64,000 nt of DNA from Temnothorax longispinosus (Eukaryota > Arthropoda > Insecta > Hymenoptera > Formicidae). Positions within the stretch are counted from its first letter, which is position 1. Each line of letters starts with the position of its first letter. Where the stretch lies: positions 10,150,886 to 10,214,885 of the forward strand of contig NC_092363.1 in assembly GCF_030848805.1 (NCBI RefSeq), given 5' to 3'. Below the pieces are notes generated by a model that saw only the letters and a program-made list of their open reading frames with translations, was not told where the DNA came from and did no database searches. A program made the position numbers and the translations under genes. Below, in pieces: positions 45,670 to 57,126 of this stretch.

Positions 45670-46350
45670 GATTCAGTTTTGCTGGGTTCACTTTACACTG
45701 ATTTATGCTTTCTATATCGACAAAAATGCGTGAGCACACATGTGTCTCGCGTGCACTCGCGGGTTTACGATCCGTACTATGGCCGCCATATTGGCTAGCT
45801 GACGTCATCATGCCCGTTCCCAATAGCAAGCAAGCAAGCAATCAGGCAAGCAAGGCAGGCAATCAGGCAAGCAAGGCAGGCAAGCAAAACCGTGCGGCTC
45901 CACGTTATCGAGAGCGTGTCTCTTGAGACGACTTGGCGAATAACTGTGTGTGTGTGTGTCTGTAGCCGTAAGCGGCCGTCGACGAGGCAAGTGATCCGTG
46001 CCATGCGACGTCTGGACGACAATTGTCTTCCGGCTCGCGCTCCTGGAAGGTGTCGCAAGCGAGTAGTATGTCTGATTTGCATTGCGGTCGTCGGCGGATG
46101 GCGATGGCAGCACCGACTGGTGAGTCGCTTGTACTTGCCGATCGCGATCCACCGACGTCTCGCTAAAATAATGGGCCATGATACGGCCGAATACAGTAAT
46201 GAGACGGTTCTATAATCCATTGATGAAAATTAAAGGAAAATCTAAGTAATGAGAACAACATAAGGTATCACGCGAATATTTACAACGATATGTACAAGGG
46301 GATAGGCGATGCGCCAAATACACCGCCCACCAAAATACGACGTATTTTCC

Positions 46351-49300
46351 CTACGCCTCGATGCATCCCTCCGGTGAATCGCCCAACGGGAAGGGGCACA
46401 GCTTCACCAGAGGGCGAGTGAGGACGCCGTCCGCCGTCTTCACCGTGGCGACCCGGGGAACCCCGTCACGGCCCGGGCACAACTCCACGATTCGTCCCCG
46501 CTTCCATTGCAATGGAGGGGTATTCTCGCTCTTCAAGAGGACCAACGTGTCTTTCGGTATCGCGGGTGCTGACTTTAGCCACCTCGATCGCTGCTGGAGG
46601 GTGTGCAAATACTCTTCATGCCACCGTCTCCAAAAATGTTGGTGCATATGTTGCACCAATTGCCATCGATCGAGCCTGCCCATCGGCACTGGCTCCAGGT
46701 CCGGACACGGAACCGCGACGAGCGGTTCCAGGGTGAGAAAGTGCCCTGGCGAGAGCACCTCGAGGTCGTTGGGATCGGAGCTCGTAGGACACAAGGGCCT
46801 GGAGTTTAGGATAGCCTCGATTTGCGCAATAAGGGTGCCGAATTCCTCCACGGTGAGGATCTGCGATCCTATTACGCGTTTGAGATGGGTCTTCATCGCC
46901 TTGACCCCCGCTTCCCAGAGACCCCCGAAGTGGGACGCGGAGGGAGGATTAAACGTCCACCGGATTTTCTTTCTCTCCGAGGCGGCCTGCATGCAGTTGG
47001 CGAGCTCTCGTTGAGCCCCAACAAAGTTGGTCCCGCAGTCGCTATAGAGTTGCGAGCAGCGGCCGCGCCTAGCCATGAAACGCCTCAGAGCCGACAGAAA
47101 CGATTCGGTGGTCAACGAGAAGGCAAGCTCCAGGTGGACTGCCTTCGTGGTGAAACAAACAAACAGGCACACGTAGGCCTTGAAGGGGGTCGCCCCGCGC
47201 GAACGACGATTGTAGACCGAGAACGGCCCGGCGTAGTCAACTCCGGTGATCGAGAACGGTTTTGCCTGACGCACTCGGTCCGCTGGCAGATCCGCCATGT
47301 ACGGCTGTGCGGTGCGTGGATTCGCTCTGAAACACCGGTAGCAGCGCGAGAGACAGCGTCTGATGGCCTGATGGGCTCTCAGAATCCAGAATTCCTGCGA
47401 CAAGAGGTAGTGTAGCGCTTGGCGACCCGGATGTAAGTGCAAACGGTGGGTGCGCTCTATCACGAGCTCGGTGAGCCGATGTTTTCCGGGCAGCAACGCC
47501 GGGTGCTTGACCCCATAAGATACTGCGGAGTGTGTTAGCCGACCGCCCACCCTGAGGAGTCCGCGTTCATCCAGAAAGAGGGCGAGTTGACGGATAGGCT
47601 TAGAGCAAAACTGGTGGCATCTTAAGCGAGCGATGTCCTCCGCGAAACACTGCGATTGAACGAGCCTGACCAGATGCAGCAAGGTCGAATGGAATTCGAC
47701 TTGATCCACGAGGGGCGTCTTATTAAGCGAGTTTGATCTGGGTTTGCCAAACCGGAGGCAATAGGCAAGTATCCTTACGATCGTATTCAATGAAGAGAAG
47801 CGATCGAGGAGCGAGTCAACGACTGTCGGGGTGTCCGCGACGTCAGCGTTTACGGAGACAAAGGCGCGAGATTTTTCTTCCTCTTCCGGGAGGTCATCGA
47901 CCTCCGGAATCGTTTCCGGAGTAGGCTCAAAGTCGACGAGCCACGCGGGACCCGTCCACCAAATTGGGTGGTCGACTAGCTCGCGAGGAAACAACCCCCT
48001 TGAACAGCAGTCAGCCGGGTTGCATTTCGTATCTACCTTCCCCCAACGCGTTATGTCCTTGTTGGACTGTATACGGGCGACGCGATTACGCACGAACGTC
48101 TTCCACCGATGGGGGGCCGAACGTATCCACGCGAGGGCGACTTCGGAGTCCGACCACGCGTACGTGTCGTCGATGACAACCTTAGCTCGGAGTATGCTCC
48201 CGACGTACTCCAACAGATCCGAAACCGAAACCGCTGCGCAAAGTTCAAGTCGCGGCAATGTAATGGCCTTGAGTGGGGCCACCCTTGATTTTGCGCTGAG
48301 CATGCGGGTCCCCACGCCACTCGCGGTAACTGTTCTGATATAGATCACGGCTCCGTAGCCCTGCTCGCTCGCGTCGCAAAACCCATGGAGCTCTCGTCTG
48401 ATTACGGTGTCTGTTGCGATGGTACGGGGTATGCGAATGGAAGCCAGCGCGGGGAGCTCCGATTTGTACCTTTCCCACTTAGCACATATCTCAGGGGGAG
48501 GCCTATCGTCCCACTCCAGCTTGAGCATCCAGAGTCGCTGGATCAATCGCTTGGCCGCGAAAGTGAGCGGCGTCAGGAAGCCTAATGGGTCGAAAATGCG
48601 AGCGAGCTCAGAAAGAATGGTGCGCTTAGTGCAGTCCCGGTCCAAGGGATTGACCTGAAAGCCAAAGTCGTCCGTTTGTGGATACCAACGAAGGCCGAGA
48701 ACCTTGAGGAATTGCTCCTCAGGAGATTCAAATGACAGTAGCGATTGACTACAATGTTCTGGGCTGAGATTGGCTAAGATTGATAGGTGGCTACTAGCCC
48801 ACTTGCGGAGTTCGAAGCCGGCAGCCCCAAGCAAGGCTTGCAGTTGCCGCTGGAGCTCACGGGCCTCCTCCTCCGAGTCAACGCTCGCCACCACATCGTC
48901 GACGTAAACGCTCTCCTCCAAGATGGCTGCGGCTAACGGGTAGCTTACCTTGCCTTCAGCCGCCAGCTTCAGCAGGCAAGCGATCGCCAGGAACGGAGAG
49001 CATGTCAACCCGAAGACGACAGTCAACATGAGGTAGTCTAAGGTCGGTTCGTCCTCGGAGAAGCGCCACACTATTCGCTGGTAATTACAATGACCGGGCT
49101 CGACCAGGATTCAGAGGAACATCTGTTTAACGTCCGCGGTAAGCGCCACGCGGCCGATTCGGAACCTCAACAATATTACAAATATATCCGCTTGTAGTTT
49201 TGGACCGGATTGCAATACCTGGTTCAGCGAGACACCGTTCAGGTCCCTGGACGATGCGTCAAATACGACGCGTAATTTCGTGGTCGTGCTATCGGCCTTG

Positions 49301-50202
49301 AATACCCCATGATGGGGTAGATTGAAGACGCGTCCGTCCGCTGGGAACGGCTGCCCGATCGGTTTCATGTAACCGTTATCTAAATAGTCCTGCATGAACT
49401 TAGCGTAATTTGTTTTGAAGTCTGGGTCTAATTTGAAACGGCGCTCGAGCGCGCGAAATCTCTTTAGTGCTAATTCCCTCGTACCGACGAAGCAAGGGTT
49501 ATCCTTTGTGAAGGGATATGATACCACGAACCGGCCAGATGCAGGGTCCCGACGCGTGGTCCGCGCGAACAGTTCTTCGCAACGTCTGTCTTCCTGCGAG
49601 TACGGCGGAGCCGTGGGGATCTCGTCCAACTGCCAGAAACGGCTAAGCGATGCGTCCAAGGACTCGAGTGTAACAAATGAGTGCGAGTGGGTAGACTGAG
49701 GTGCCTGTGCCGACACGGCGCCGACCAGGACCCAGCCGAAGACCGTATTAAACGCGTCCGGTTCACCCTTCCTTCCCATCCGACGACCGTCCCGAAGTAG
49801 CGACGCGAAGCTCTCCGCCCCAAGCAGTATATCGACGGGACCGGGTTGATGGTACAGCGGATCGGCAAGCCTTAATCCCTCAAAATGTTCCCATGCTCCT
49901 CGTTCTACCTGACTGTTAGGCAGTTGGCCGGCGATACGCGGAAGAATCGTAGCCTCTATCGGGAGGCGGATGTCGTCCCGGCCTCGCGCCCGGATTACAA
50001 ACAAGGTGTTGCCTCGAGTGGCTGCCGCTTTTGTATTATTGACCGCCAACACCACGGTACGGTGCTTTGTCCGACTAAAACCGCCTCTTTGCATACAGCT
50101 TTCGGAAGCAAAATTCAGCTGGCTGGCGCTATCGAGGAGGACGCGAACCGGAAAGGGGTTTCCATGGATGTCGATGGCCTCGGCTTGTACGGTCGACAAC
50201 AA
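46351..50202 (-). pseudogene. BEL element 2 Pol (protease, RT, RNase H, integrase), one in-frame stop
   Basis: The frame 50202-49111 has the protease motif VLLDSASQLNF (the usual Gly of the DSGS core is Ala), the linker LLGAESFASLL, LRVVFDASSRDLNGVSLNQ and TADVKQMF, then a TGA at 49111-49113. The same frame continues through 49071-46351 for 906 residues. There the RT box YVDD is intact at 48895-48906. RNase H has GFCDASEQGYGAVIY and the CNPADCCSRG region. Integrase has the zinc residues around LHPGRQALHYLL and CYRCF, GVDYAGPF, YSDCGTNFVGAQREL, and FGGLWEAGVKAMKTHL with the catalytic Glu. The C-terminus WRRWHEEYLHTLQQ is typical of Pao. One nonsense codon separates the halves. Confidence 0.93.
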
Positions 50203-51487
50203 TACGACCGATTTGACCTTACCGTGCTCGTCATGGTGACGAGGGGCTCGCTCTTTGGCGACGGCGAAGTTTGCTCGTTCGCGGATTCGTCGTTCGCGGG
50301 GGTGCTCGCTGAGTTCGCACTCCGCTCAAAATGTAGCAGCGCCAGCGTGTGGTGCTTATTCCGGCACGACCGGCACGTCCCTGTCGATGAGCAGTTATCG
50401 GTGCCATGACCTGCGCGGAGGCAATTAATGCACAGGTTCGCGGTCTTCGCCGTTGAGTGTCTTTCCCTAGGGGACAGTTTCAGAAACTGCGGGCACTTGT
50501 AAACAATATGTTGCCCCTTGCACACCGGGCAGTCTTTTGTGTTCGTCACAAACGCCGAGGCTGATGCGGAACCCTTCAGCGCAGACGACGGCGATTGCGC
50601 GAAGCTCGATATGCCCGACGCGGACGCGAGAACTCGGCAATGCTCGGTGAGAAATTTTATGAGCTGTGTATATTTGGGCATCTCTTCGGCCCGATGCTCG
50701 GACTCGAATTTTTCTCGCAGCGAACGAGGGAGTTTTCCTAGCAAGAACTTGAGAAGGAGGTAGTCCCAGGCGTCCGTAGGAAACCCTAATAAGCTTATAA
50801 GCTTAACGCCCGCGTGTTCTCGACGAACGTATCTAATAGCGTGCGCAGGGGGGCGGCCGATTCCGATTTCAACGGCTTGGCGTTCAACATCGAGTCCACG
50901 TGGTAATCCGTCAAGTCGCGTTTGTTCTGGTATCGCGAAACCAGAGCGTCGTAAGCGATCGCGTAATTGTCGGCGAAGAGGGGGAGGTTTTTTACGACAT
51001 TGAGCGCCTCCCCTTTCAACGACGCCACCAAGTACTGATACTTCTCCATAGGGGAGAGGTCTCGGCTTTCGTGGATCGAGGCGTTGAACAACGCGATAAA
51101 CGAGGGCCAAAGCGCGAGGTCTCCCGCGAACTGCAGGAGCGGGATCTTGGGTAGTTTGATCGACGACGTCCGAGCCGGCGCCTGAGGGTTCGAGGTGGAC
51201 GCGTGATCCGCGCCCACGAACTTCTCATACCGACCGATCACCCCGAAACGCATCGTGTCGAACTCCCTCCGAATCATATCTTCCGCGGCGAACTCCTCGT
51301 CCGAGGCGTTTTGAATAATCTTAAGATGGGCCGCTTCAAAGTCTCCAACCAATCTAGCCACGGTAGGGTAACGGACTAAAAAACCCGGTCGCTGGGCGAC
51401 GTTCTCCGCGGCGAGCATTGACAGCTCGTGGATCTTCCTCATGCGCTGGACGCAGAGCTCGCGCCTAACAACCTGGGCCCGGCTCAT
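50115..51487 (-). pseudogene. BEL element 2 Gag with two frameshifts
   Basis: The start ATG at 51487 opens 230 codons: an N-terminal helical part, then the Pao Gag core SSIKLPKIPLLQFAGDLALW and EKYQYLVASLKGEALNVV. The frame shifts near 50800. It resumes with GFPTDAWDYLLLKFLLGKLP and, at about 50540-50380, three Cys/His knuckles (CPVCKGQHIVYKC, CINCLRAGHGTDNC, CRSCRNKHH). A second shift near 50200 leads into the protease frame. In intact BEL elements Gag and Pol are one long frame. The shifts here are probably degenerative rather than programmed, because one lies inside the capsid region. Confidence 0.88.
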
Positions 51488-52825
51488 GATGATCGCGTGT
51501 CAAGATTCGAGTTAGGGTACAACCACAGACACCGACGAAGAGAACGACAGCCTCCGAGCTTGGAAGGCCTGAAAAACAAGACAGCGGTCCCGCCCGCCAA
51601 GGTGACGGGTAACGGTCTCGTCCGAATTTCCACCTGAGCGCGCGGCAGAGCGTTCGCGAAATCGGCGATTTATGCAAAAATATGCGAAGGTTTGCAAGAG
51701 GCGAGGTCAGGCACGGGATTGATAGCGATGGAGGTGTTGCAAGGAATGCACAACTTTAAAGGCGTTAACAATAATAAATCAAGTATCAGATATATCATCA
51801 ATCAAATATATTATTCGGCTGGCACAAGTAATCGGCTGCAGCGAAATATGCACTCCGGTATCTATATGTTGCGGCCAGACCAAAATTGCGACGGTGTGAT
51901 ATGTGGCGCGCGGTATTACGGCACCAGCAGTACGTACGACAGTAGCAATACGCGACGCGAGCAACAATCCACGACACCAGCAATAATTACTACAACTTCT
52001 TTCAATTAGACTGCGATGTCTAATGATCGCCGCGAGCTTTATCAGAGAGCTGAGTATTTTGTACCGAGAGCCAGTGTCAACAACAGTGTTCTCGATCGAT
52101 GGCAATATTCGTAATTCTACGGTCGGAATAATATTTTCGAGTCGCACCGAAATCGACCCAGCAACAGCGAGAAGGCAGGATCACGCTTGTTATTGCGCGC
52201 GGGTCTATGCCGAAAAACTTGTTTACACGCGCCCGGCCCGTGACCGCGCTCCGGGGCCGCTGATGGCGAGGCGAAACGTGTGATTTGGCCGAGAATGTTC
52301 TCGATCCGAATATTCCGGCCACTAATTGAATCTCGATTAATTCGCGTCAAATGCGAGGTTCGCAATTAATCGCAGATAACGGCTTAGCACGTGTTATGCG
52401 AACGCGAGCTCCGCGCGAGTAAGGGCTCAGTCACAATGAGAGGAATAAGGAATAAGATAAAGGAATAAGGAATAAGGGAATGTCGCATCTCACTTCAGTA
52501 CACGTACATTAAAGTGAGATGCAACATGCCTTATTCCTAATTCCTTTATCTTATTCCTTATTTCTCTCATTGTGACTGAGCCTTAAGTATCGCGCGAATT
52601 GCGTCTTGTAACGCGCCACGCGCTATTGCAATTCGCGATTTAATGCAGATAACGACGAGCGAGGATTCACGCGGTATTCTCGCCGTGAGCTTCGAACGGG
52701 AGATATCACGCAAAATATTAACACGCCGCGTGTTATTGCTCCTCGCTTATAAACGCGAAGTTAATGAGCGAACGAGCGAGGCGAGCGATGTAACGAGAGG
52801 TCGGTGGTATTTTCTACACGCGAAA
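51488..52825 (-). other. Leader of BEL element 2 between primer site and Gag
   Basis: A long (about 1.3 kb) leader without a convincing gene. It has CG-rich repeats around GCAATTAATCGCAGATAACG (52361 and a variant near 52630) and a MITE at 52422-52583. Short open frames (60-120 codons) on both strands have no motifs. Confidence 0.5.
52422..52583. mobile_element. 162-bp palindromic MITE in the BEL-2 leader
   Basis: The ends AGGGCTCAGTCACAATGAG and their inverse (one G fewer on the right) extend into AATAAGG-rich arms that pair across a loop near 52505. TA flanks both sides (a possible TA duplication). It is non-coding. Confidence 0.85.
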
Positions 52826-52843
52826 ATCCGGCTCGAAGGACCA
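52826..52843 (-). other. Primer binding site, tRNA-Tyr type
   Basis: On the minus strand TGGTCCTTCGAGCCGGAT follows the LTR by one base. It is complementary to the 3' end of animal tRNA-Tyr (CTCGAAGGACCA). Confidence 0.85.
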
Positions 52844-52844
52844 A

Positions 52845-53604
52845 TGTTTTGTCGTGGGGTGTCAATTCCCCGGTGGAACAATGGTCGAAAGCTTTGATGA
52901 CCGAAGGATCAGAAGGGCGGTAGATCCCCTCACGATTAATGTACGGCGAAGGCGCGCTGGGCGCATGCAACGCGTGCATGAGATTGAGCGAAAGCGTAAG
53001 CGAAATCGTAAGCGACTCACCGTGGATGGCCGGCTCCGGTTCCTCGCCGTTGTCCGTTGCGTTGTGCCCCGTCTCGGTGCAGGAGATCCTTGCAAAGGCA
53101 ATAGCAAGCAAGCAGGCAATCAGGCAAGCAAGGCAGGCAATAAGGCAAGCAAGGCAGGCAAGCAAAACCGTGCGGCTCCACGTTATCGAGAGCGTGTCTC
53201 TTGAGACGACTTGGCGAATAACTGTGTGTGTGTGTGTGTGTGTGTGTAGCTGTAAGCGGCCGTCGACGAGCCAAGTGATCCGTGCCATGCGACGTCTGGA
53301 CGACAATTGTCTTCCGGCTCGCGCTCCTGGAAGGTGTCGCGAGCGAGTAGTATGTCTGATTTGCATTGCGGTCGTCGGCGGATGGCGATGGCAGCACCGA
53401 CTGGTGAGTCGCTTGTACTTGCCGATCGCGATCCACCGACGTCTCGCTAAAATAATGGGCCATGATACGGCCGAATACAGTAATGAGACGGTTCTATAAT
53501 CCATTGATGAAAATTAAAGGAAAATCTAAGTAATGAGAACAACATAAGGTATCACGCGAATATTTACAACGATATGTACAAGGGGATAGGCGATGCGCCA
53601 AACA
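52845..53604 (-). repeat. 5' LTR of BEL element 2 (uninterrupted)
   Basis: 760 bp. It includes a GCAAGCAAGGCAGGCAA-type short tandem (53095-53165) and a (TG)n stretch at 53224-53248. It is the empty-site reference for the LINE and ISL2EU insertions in the other LTR. Confidence 0.93.
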
Positions 53605-54678
53605 ATATTAAAAATATTATAACAAAATTTTAAATATCTCAGAAAATTTTTAACAAAAGAGGGCTTTATTATAGTGTTTTGAAAACGTCTCGACAAGATC
53701 TACAACTTTTATTTCAAGGAAAAAGTCAAGTTTTATTTAAGAAATTAGTCGCCTTTAAAATTTCTTGAAAATAACGATATCTATGACATGACTCTTATCG
53801 AAATCATGTGTCCCCCTTTAAACCATACAACTTTTATCTGAAACATTTTTCCGTATCTTTCATATTTTTCGAGATATTTGTCTGCGTCGATTAAAATGAC
53901 TCACCCTATAAAAATTCAATTTGACTCAGAGCCACCGCACAAGACTCTCGTATGGTCACGTAGCGTAACATAACGTGAGTCAACGCACAAGAAACGTATT
54001 GGTTACGGCCGTTACGACGTTATACGTTTCTTGTGCGTTGATCTACGTTACGTTACCATGCGAGAGCTTGTGCGGAGGCTCTAACCAATACGTTTCTTGT
54101 GCGTTGACTCACGTTACGTTACGCTACGTGACCATACGAGAGTTTTGTGCGGTGGCTCTTAATCTACCATCACGCTAGTAACACGCGCTGCCGCCACGCG
54201 GCGTACTTTCTCGTAATTAAAAATCGTCACGCGTTCAATATAAGAGACGAGCCTGCAAGATGCTGCAAAATGCTTAAACCTTGATATTGTTTGCTGCGGA
54301 TCAGTTTAAGTCGCCTTAAGTAATCCTTATATCTCACGTAGCACAGTGCAGGAAGCAAAAAACATTTTATTAATTTAATTTAACATAATAAGTACATATA
54401 CCGTGCACATTCTATCCTTAGTTCTATATTGGTACTTGTGATGTTCTTGGTATTTACCGCGAAATATTCTCAGTATATACTACGAACTAGAAAAAGGCGG
54501 ACATAGAAATATTCTCAGTATGTCCGCAGTAAATCGTAGTACGTATCTCGAATGTTTTGAGAACATACGCAATATATACGAGAATATACTGCTGCGATAT
54601 CCTTCGAACGTTCTCAGTATAATCTACATGTGCTGTATGGGGTGTAGAACGACTACACGTGTCGTGTACCCGTGTATT
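53605..54678 (-). repeat. Right arm of foldback F, distal segment
   Basis: 53605-53925 is the inverse of 29650-29960 with few changes. 54400-54678 is a more diverged inverse of 29354-29500 (ACCCGTGTATT end, CCCATAC-GCACATG). A 222-bp MITE and an unpaired stretch (54160-54400) lie between. Confidence 0.75.
53938..54159. mobile_element. 222-bp palindromic MITE with about 75-bp arms
   Basis: The arms AGAGCCACCGCACAA(G)ACTCT...CGTATTGG and their inverse pair nearly perfectly. The inner part adds a second pair around AACGTATTGGTTACGGC. The target duplication is unclear (TCA/TTA at most). Confidence 0.85.
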
Positions 54679-54998
54679 TTAAAACACGTTTCTGACCGGA
54701 AGCTCTAATAGAAACAATAAAAACTGGCACGTATGTACGCGAAAATTACATTTTGTCGGTAAAAAGATGACTTTAGCATCGCCTCTTTCAATTGTTTCTT
54801 TTAATTTATAACTAATAAAACAATCGAGCGCGCTCTTCTCTACGTGTTTATAAATTCCTCTTCGAATTTTTTCCTTAGTTTTACCGATATACGAAAGAAA
54901 ATTCTCGCAGACAGAGAGACGTGCGATTGTATATCGCTGCTGATCGCATATCGTTTGCTTGCGTCACCTATCGCTTGACGGGCAAGTTTATTTTTCAG

Positions 54999-55287
54999 CA
55001 ACAACGGTGACAGCGCGTCGCCGCCGCCACCGCTGAAGCTAGAACGACCACGTTCCTTGAGCCTCTACTCCGAGGAGGAGCAGAAGCAGCGTAGCCTCGA
55101 GATGACCACCGTCCCGACGCCTGTCGTGCCAGACAATCAAACCATGCCCTTCGTCCCTGTCCTGCTGGAGGCCGAGAAAATAGAGAAGAACGTGAAACCG
55201 TCGCCATCGTGCGGCCAGGAAGTGGCCACCGGCACCAATCAACACGGCCATCTGGATCTCAAGTTCTATCATTCACCTTTGTGGTGA
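54999..55287 (+). CDS. Candidate last coding exon of an unidentified host gene
   Basis: A tract TTTATTTTTCAG ends at 54998, a good splice acceptor. From 54999 (one base completing a codon) an open frame of 95 codons runs to TGA at 55285. It begins NNGDSASPPPPLKLERPRSL, continues SLYSEEEQKQRSLEMTT and PFVPVLLEAEKIEKNVKPSP, and ends GHLDLKFYHSPLW. Composition is ordinary for an insect protein: balanced GC-rich codons and a Pro-rich disordered start, unlike the repeats around it. I do not recognise the gene. If real, upstream exons lie beyond the transposon cluster, which would then sit within or beside its intron. No AATAAA lies close downstream; a (ATT)n tract follows at 55333. Confidence 0.55.
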
Positions 55288-55375
55288 AACGACTCTGACA
55301 CTTAAGCTGACACGTAGTTATCTTCTTCATCATTATTATTATTATTATTATGTTTTCTTGGAGGAGCTTAGAACC

Positions 55376-55709
55376 CCTTATAAAAATTTTTCACCGTTTT
55401 TGGACCGCGAGAACGGTCAGTTTGAGTAGTAAAAACGTGCATTTGGTTCAATGAGTACTGACCCGTTTTTGGGGCGCAAAGCGGCCCTTTTGCTTAAAAA
55501 CGAGTGGTTGTCACTCATCAATTGAAAAACGAGTATTAAAAACGGACAATCTACTCAAAAATATTCATACGCATACTCGCATATACTCATCATGTTCTTT
55601 TGCAGTAGACTGCGCGTGCTTGAGAGTGCAAGAAACGAACATAAAAATGATAAAACGGGCTAAAAACGATTTATATAAGGTGTAAAAGCGGTGAAATATT
55701 TTTATAAGG
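55376..55709. mobile_element. 334-bp MITE with CCTTATAAAAA ends
   Basis: CCTTATAAAAATTTTTCACCG at the left has its inverse at the right end (one mismatch). Inner palindromic pieces around AAAACGAGT also pair. It lies just after the candidate host exon, in what would be its 3' UTR or downstream DNA. Confidence 0.75.
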
Positions 55710-55755
55710 GACGGAGCGGATCAATATGGGGTTAACACTAAACTTGATTTTCCTT

Positions 55756-57126
55756 CCCAGATAGCACAGGTAATCGTTATAAACTCAAAAAGGATTCACC
55801 TTTTTAAATTCTTTATGAATTCGCGTAATTTATTCGAAATAAACTCAAAAAGAATTCCTTTTCACATTTCATGTTTGAAAAAAAAACTGAGCGCTAGTAA
55901 CGCGCGCTACCGCCACGTAGCTATAATATACATGCGTCAGTACCTTCTCGTAAGCAAAAATCCTCATGCGCTAAGATAAAAGGCGAGTTTGTGAGATACT
56001 CGGCGCTCAAGCTAAATGTTTTTTTTTTACTTCCCATCTATTTTATTCTGGAATAAAACTGCGTTCTAATTTTCAAAATCTCTTATTGTTCTCGATCGCT
56101 ATATTAAATACGATTTATGCAGGTTTAACTTGTTTGGGAACTGCACCTAAACCTATTGGAACTATATATGGTAAAAATATACATTAACTTAGCCTCTGAT
56201 ACCTCTGATGATCTTGACCTTGACATATGTTGTCAAGGACATGTCGTGGGGAGGCTCACGGAAGGTATACTTGTGATACACGGGGCTTCCCCAAAAAGCG
56301 CCGTGAGGGACATTCGAAGGGGTTTTTAGTGGGTTAAAGTCCCACATAACCGCCCTCCCCGCCCCGGGGGAGGGGGTATTCGTGTGGATTTTCCCCCCCG
56401 TTATAAAAAAAGGACATGTCGACCCTAATTAACTTTTCCTTATATAACTTAATCGTCGCTCATTGCTTATTTAAAAGTTATGAACAAAAATGTTTGAAAG
56501 ATATACGAATTTATGTCAATATATACTAAGGGAAGTAATTTATTGCTGATATGTGTATATAGACAGTACATATATAAGCGGGGGTGGGTGGGGATGGACC
56601 TTAATTTTTTATTTAAAAATTGAAAAGGAGTAAATTACATTTCTTTTGTTTCTGTAATTGCTGTATCAAACGCAATATCATCATGTAATGGATACATTTT
56701 TGCCGTTATCCGAAAAAAGTTTGCATATGCTGTAATAGTATGTTTTATTTTTTCAGTGCTAAGAGAAGTAATTTGCTGATATGTGTGTATAGACAGTCTA
56801 CATGTATATGCTTGTATCAGCAAATTATTTCTCTTAGCACTGACACAAATTTGTCTCAAACTTTTTTGTTTATAACTTTTAGATAAGCAACGAGCGACGG
56901 CTAAGACCTTCTCACTCAGGAGGATGACCTCTATAATATATGTTAAGGTCAAAACCATCGCAGACTAAATTAATGTGTATTTTTACCTAGAAATGAATTC
57001 CTCGAACTTTTAAGAGTCTTTTAGAGCAGATGGTACGGAAAAAGACTTTATTTCATAATTCGGGAATTCAAAGAATTCTTTTTCATAACAACTTTAATTC
57101 TTTTTCAATTCTCTTTGCTATCTGGG
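55756..57126. mobile_element. 1.37-kb element with CCCAGATAGCA ends and TTCCTT duplication
   Basis: CCCAGATAGCA opens it at 55756, and TGCTATCTGGG (with one mismatch) closes it at 57126. TTCCTT flanks both sides (55750-55755 and 57127-57132). The next ~100 bp at each end pair loosely (AAAAAGAATTCC-type). The interior holds another inverted pair (56200-56570 with 56750-56960) sharing GTTATGAACAAAAATGTTTG and GCTGATATGTGT. A short C/G-rich stretch lies at 56270-56400. No transposase is seen. Confidence 0.7.

Larger units (their letters stand above)
41978..45822. mobile_element. ISL2EU-like DNA transposon with two convergent genes
   Basis: About 60-bp inverted ends start TGGGAACGGGCATGATGAC and include CCAATATGGCGGCCATAGTA. 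AT flanks both ends (41976-41977 and 45823-45824), and the empty site GCAATAGC is present at 53098 in the other LTR. The plus strand encodes a spliced THAP-DDE transposase, and the minus strand a spliced SWIM-YqaJ protein. This pair of genes and the AT duplication match the ISL2EU (IS4EU) superfamily from established knowledge. The left TIR has a 12-bp tandem duplication (GGGCATGATGAC twice) absent on the right. Confidence 0.88.
36624..46322 (-). repeat. 3' LTR of BEL element 2, split into three pieces
   Basis: The pieces are 36624-36786, 41866-41977 and 45823-46322. Joined without duplications they equal the 760-bp LTR at 52845-53604. The right end carries a 2-bp extra AT relative to the other copy. 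Confidence 0.92.
36624..53604 (-). mobile_element. BEL/Pao LTR retrotransposon 2, minus strand, with LINE, ISL2EU and MITE insertions
   Basis: An exact ATATT duplication flanks it (36619-36623 and 53605-53609). LTRs begin TGT and end ACA on the minus strand. The 5' LTR is 52845-53604. The 3' LTR spans 36624-46322 because it holds two later transposons. It has a tRNA-Tyr primer site, Gag with DUF1759-like sequence and zinc knuckles, and Pol ending in integrase. It is different from BEL element 1 in sequence and GC content. Confidence 0.93.

Noticed and set aside
45795..46220. Frames of 100-250 codons in the BEL-2 LTR copies (also 52761-53504)
   Set aside because: They cover LTR, short tandem repeats and a TG run, and read differently in the two LTR copies.
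46361..48658. Plus-strand frames up to 217 codons opposite BEL-2 Pol
   Set aside because: Shadows of a GC-rich coding strand; the minus strand has all Pol motifs.
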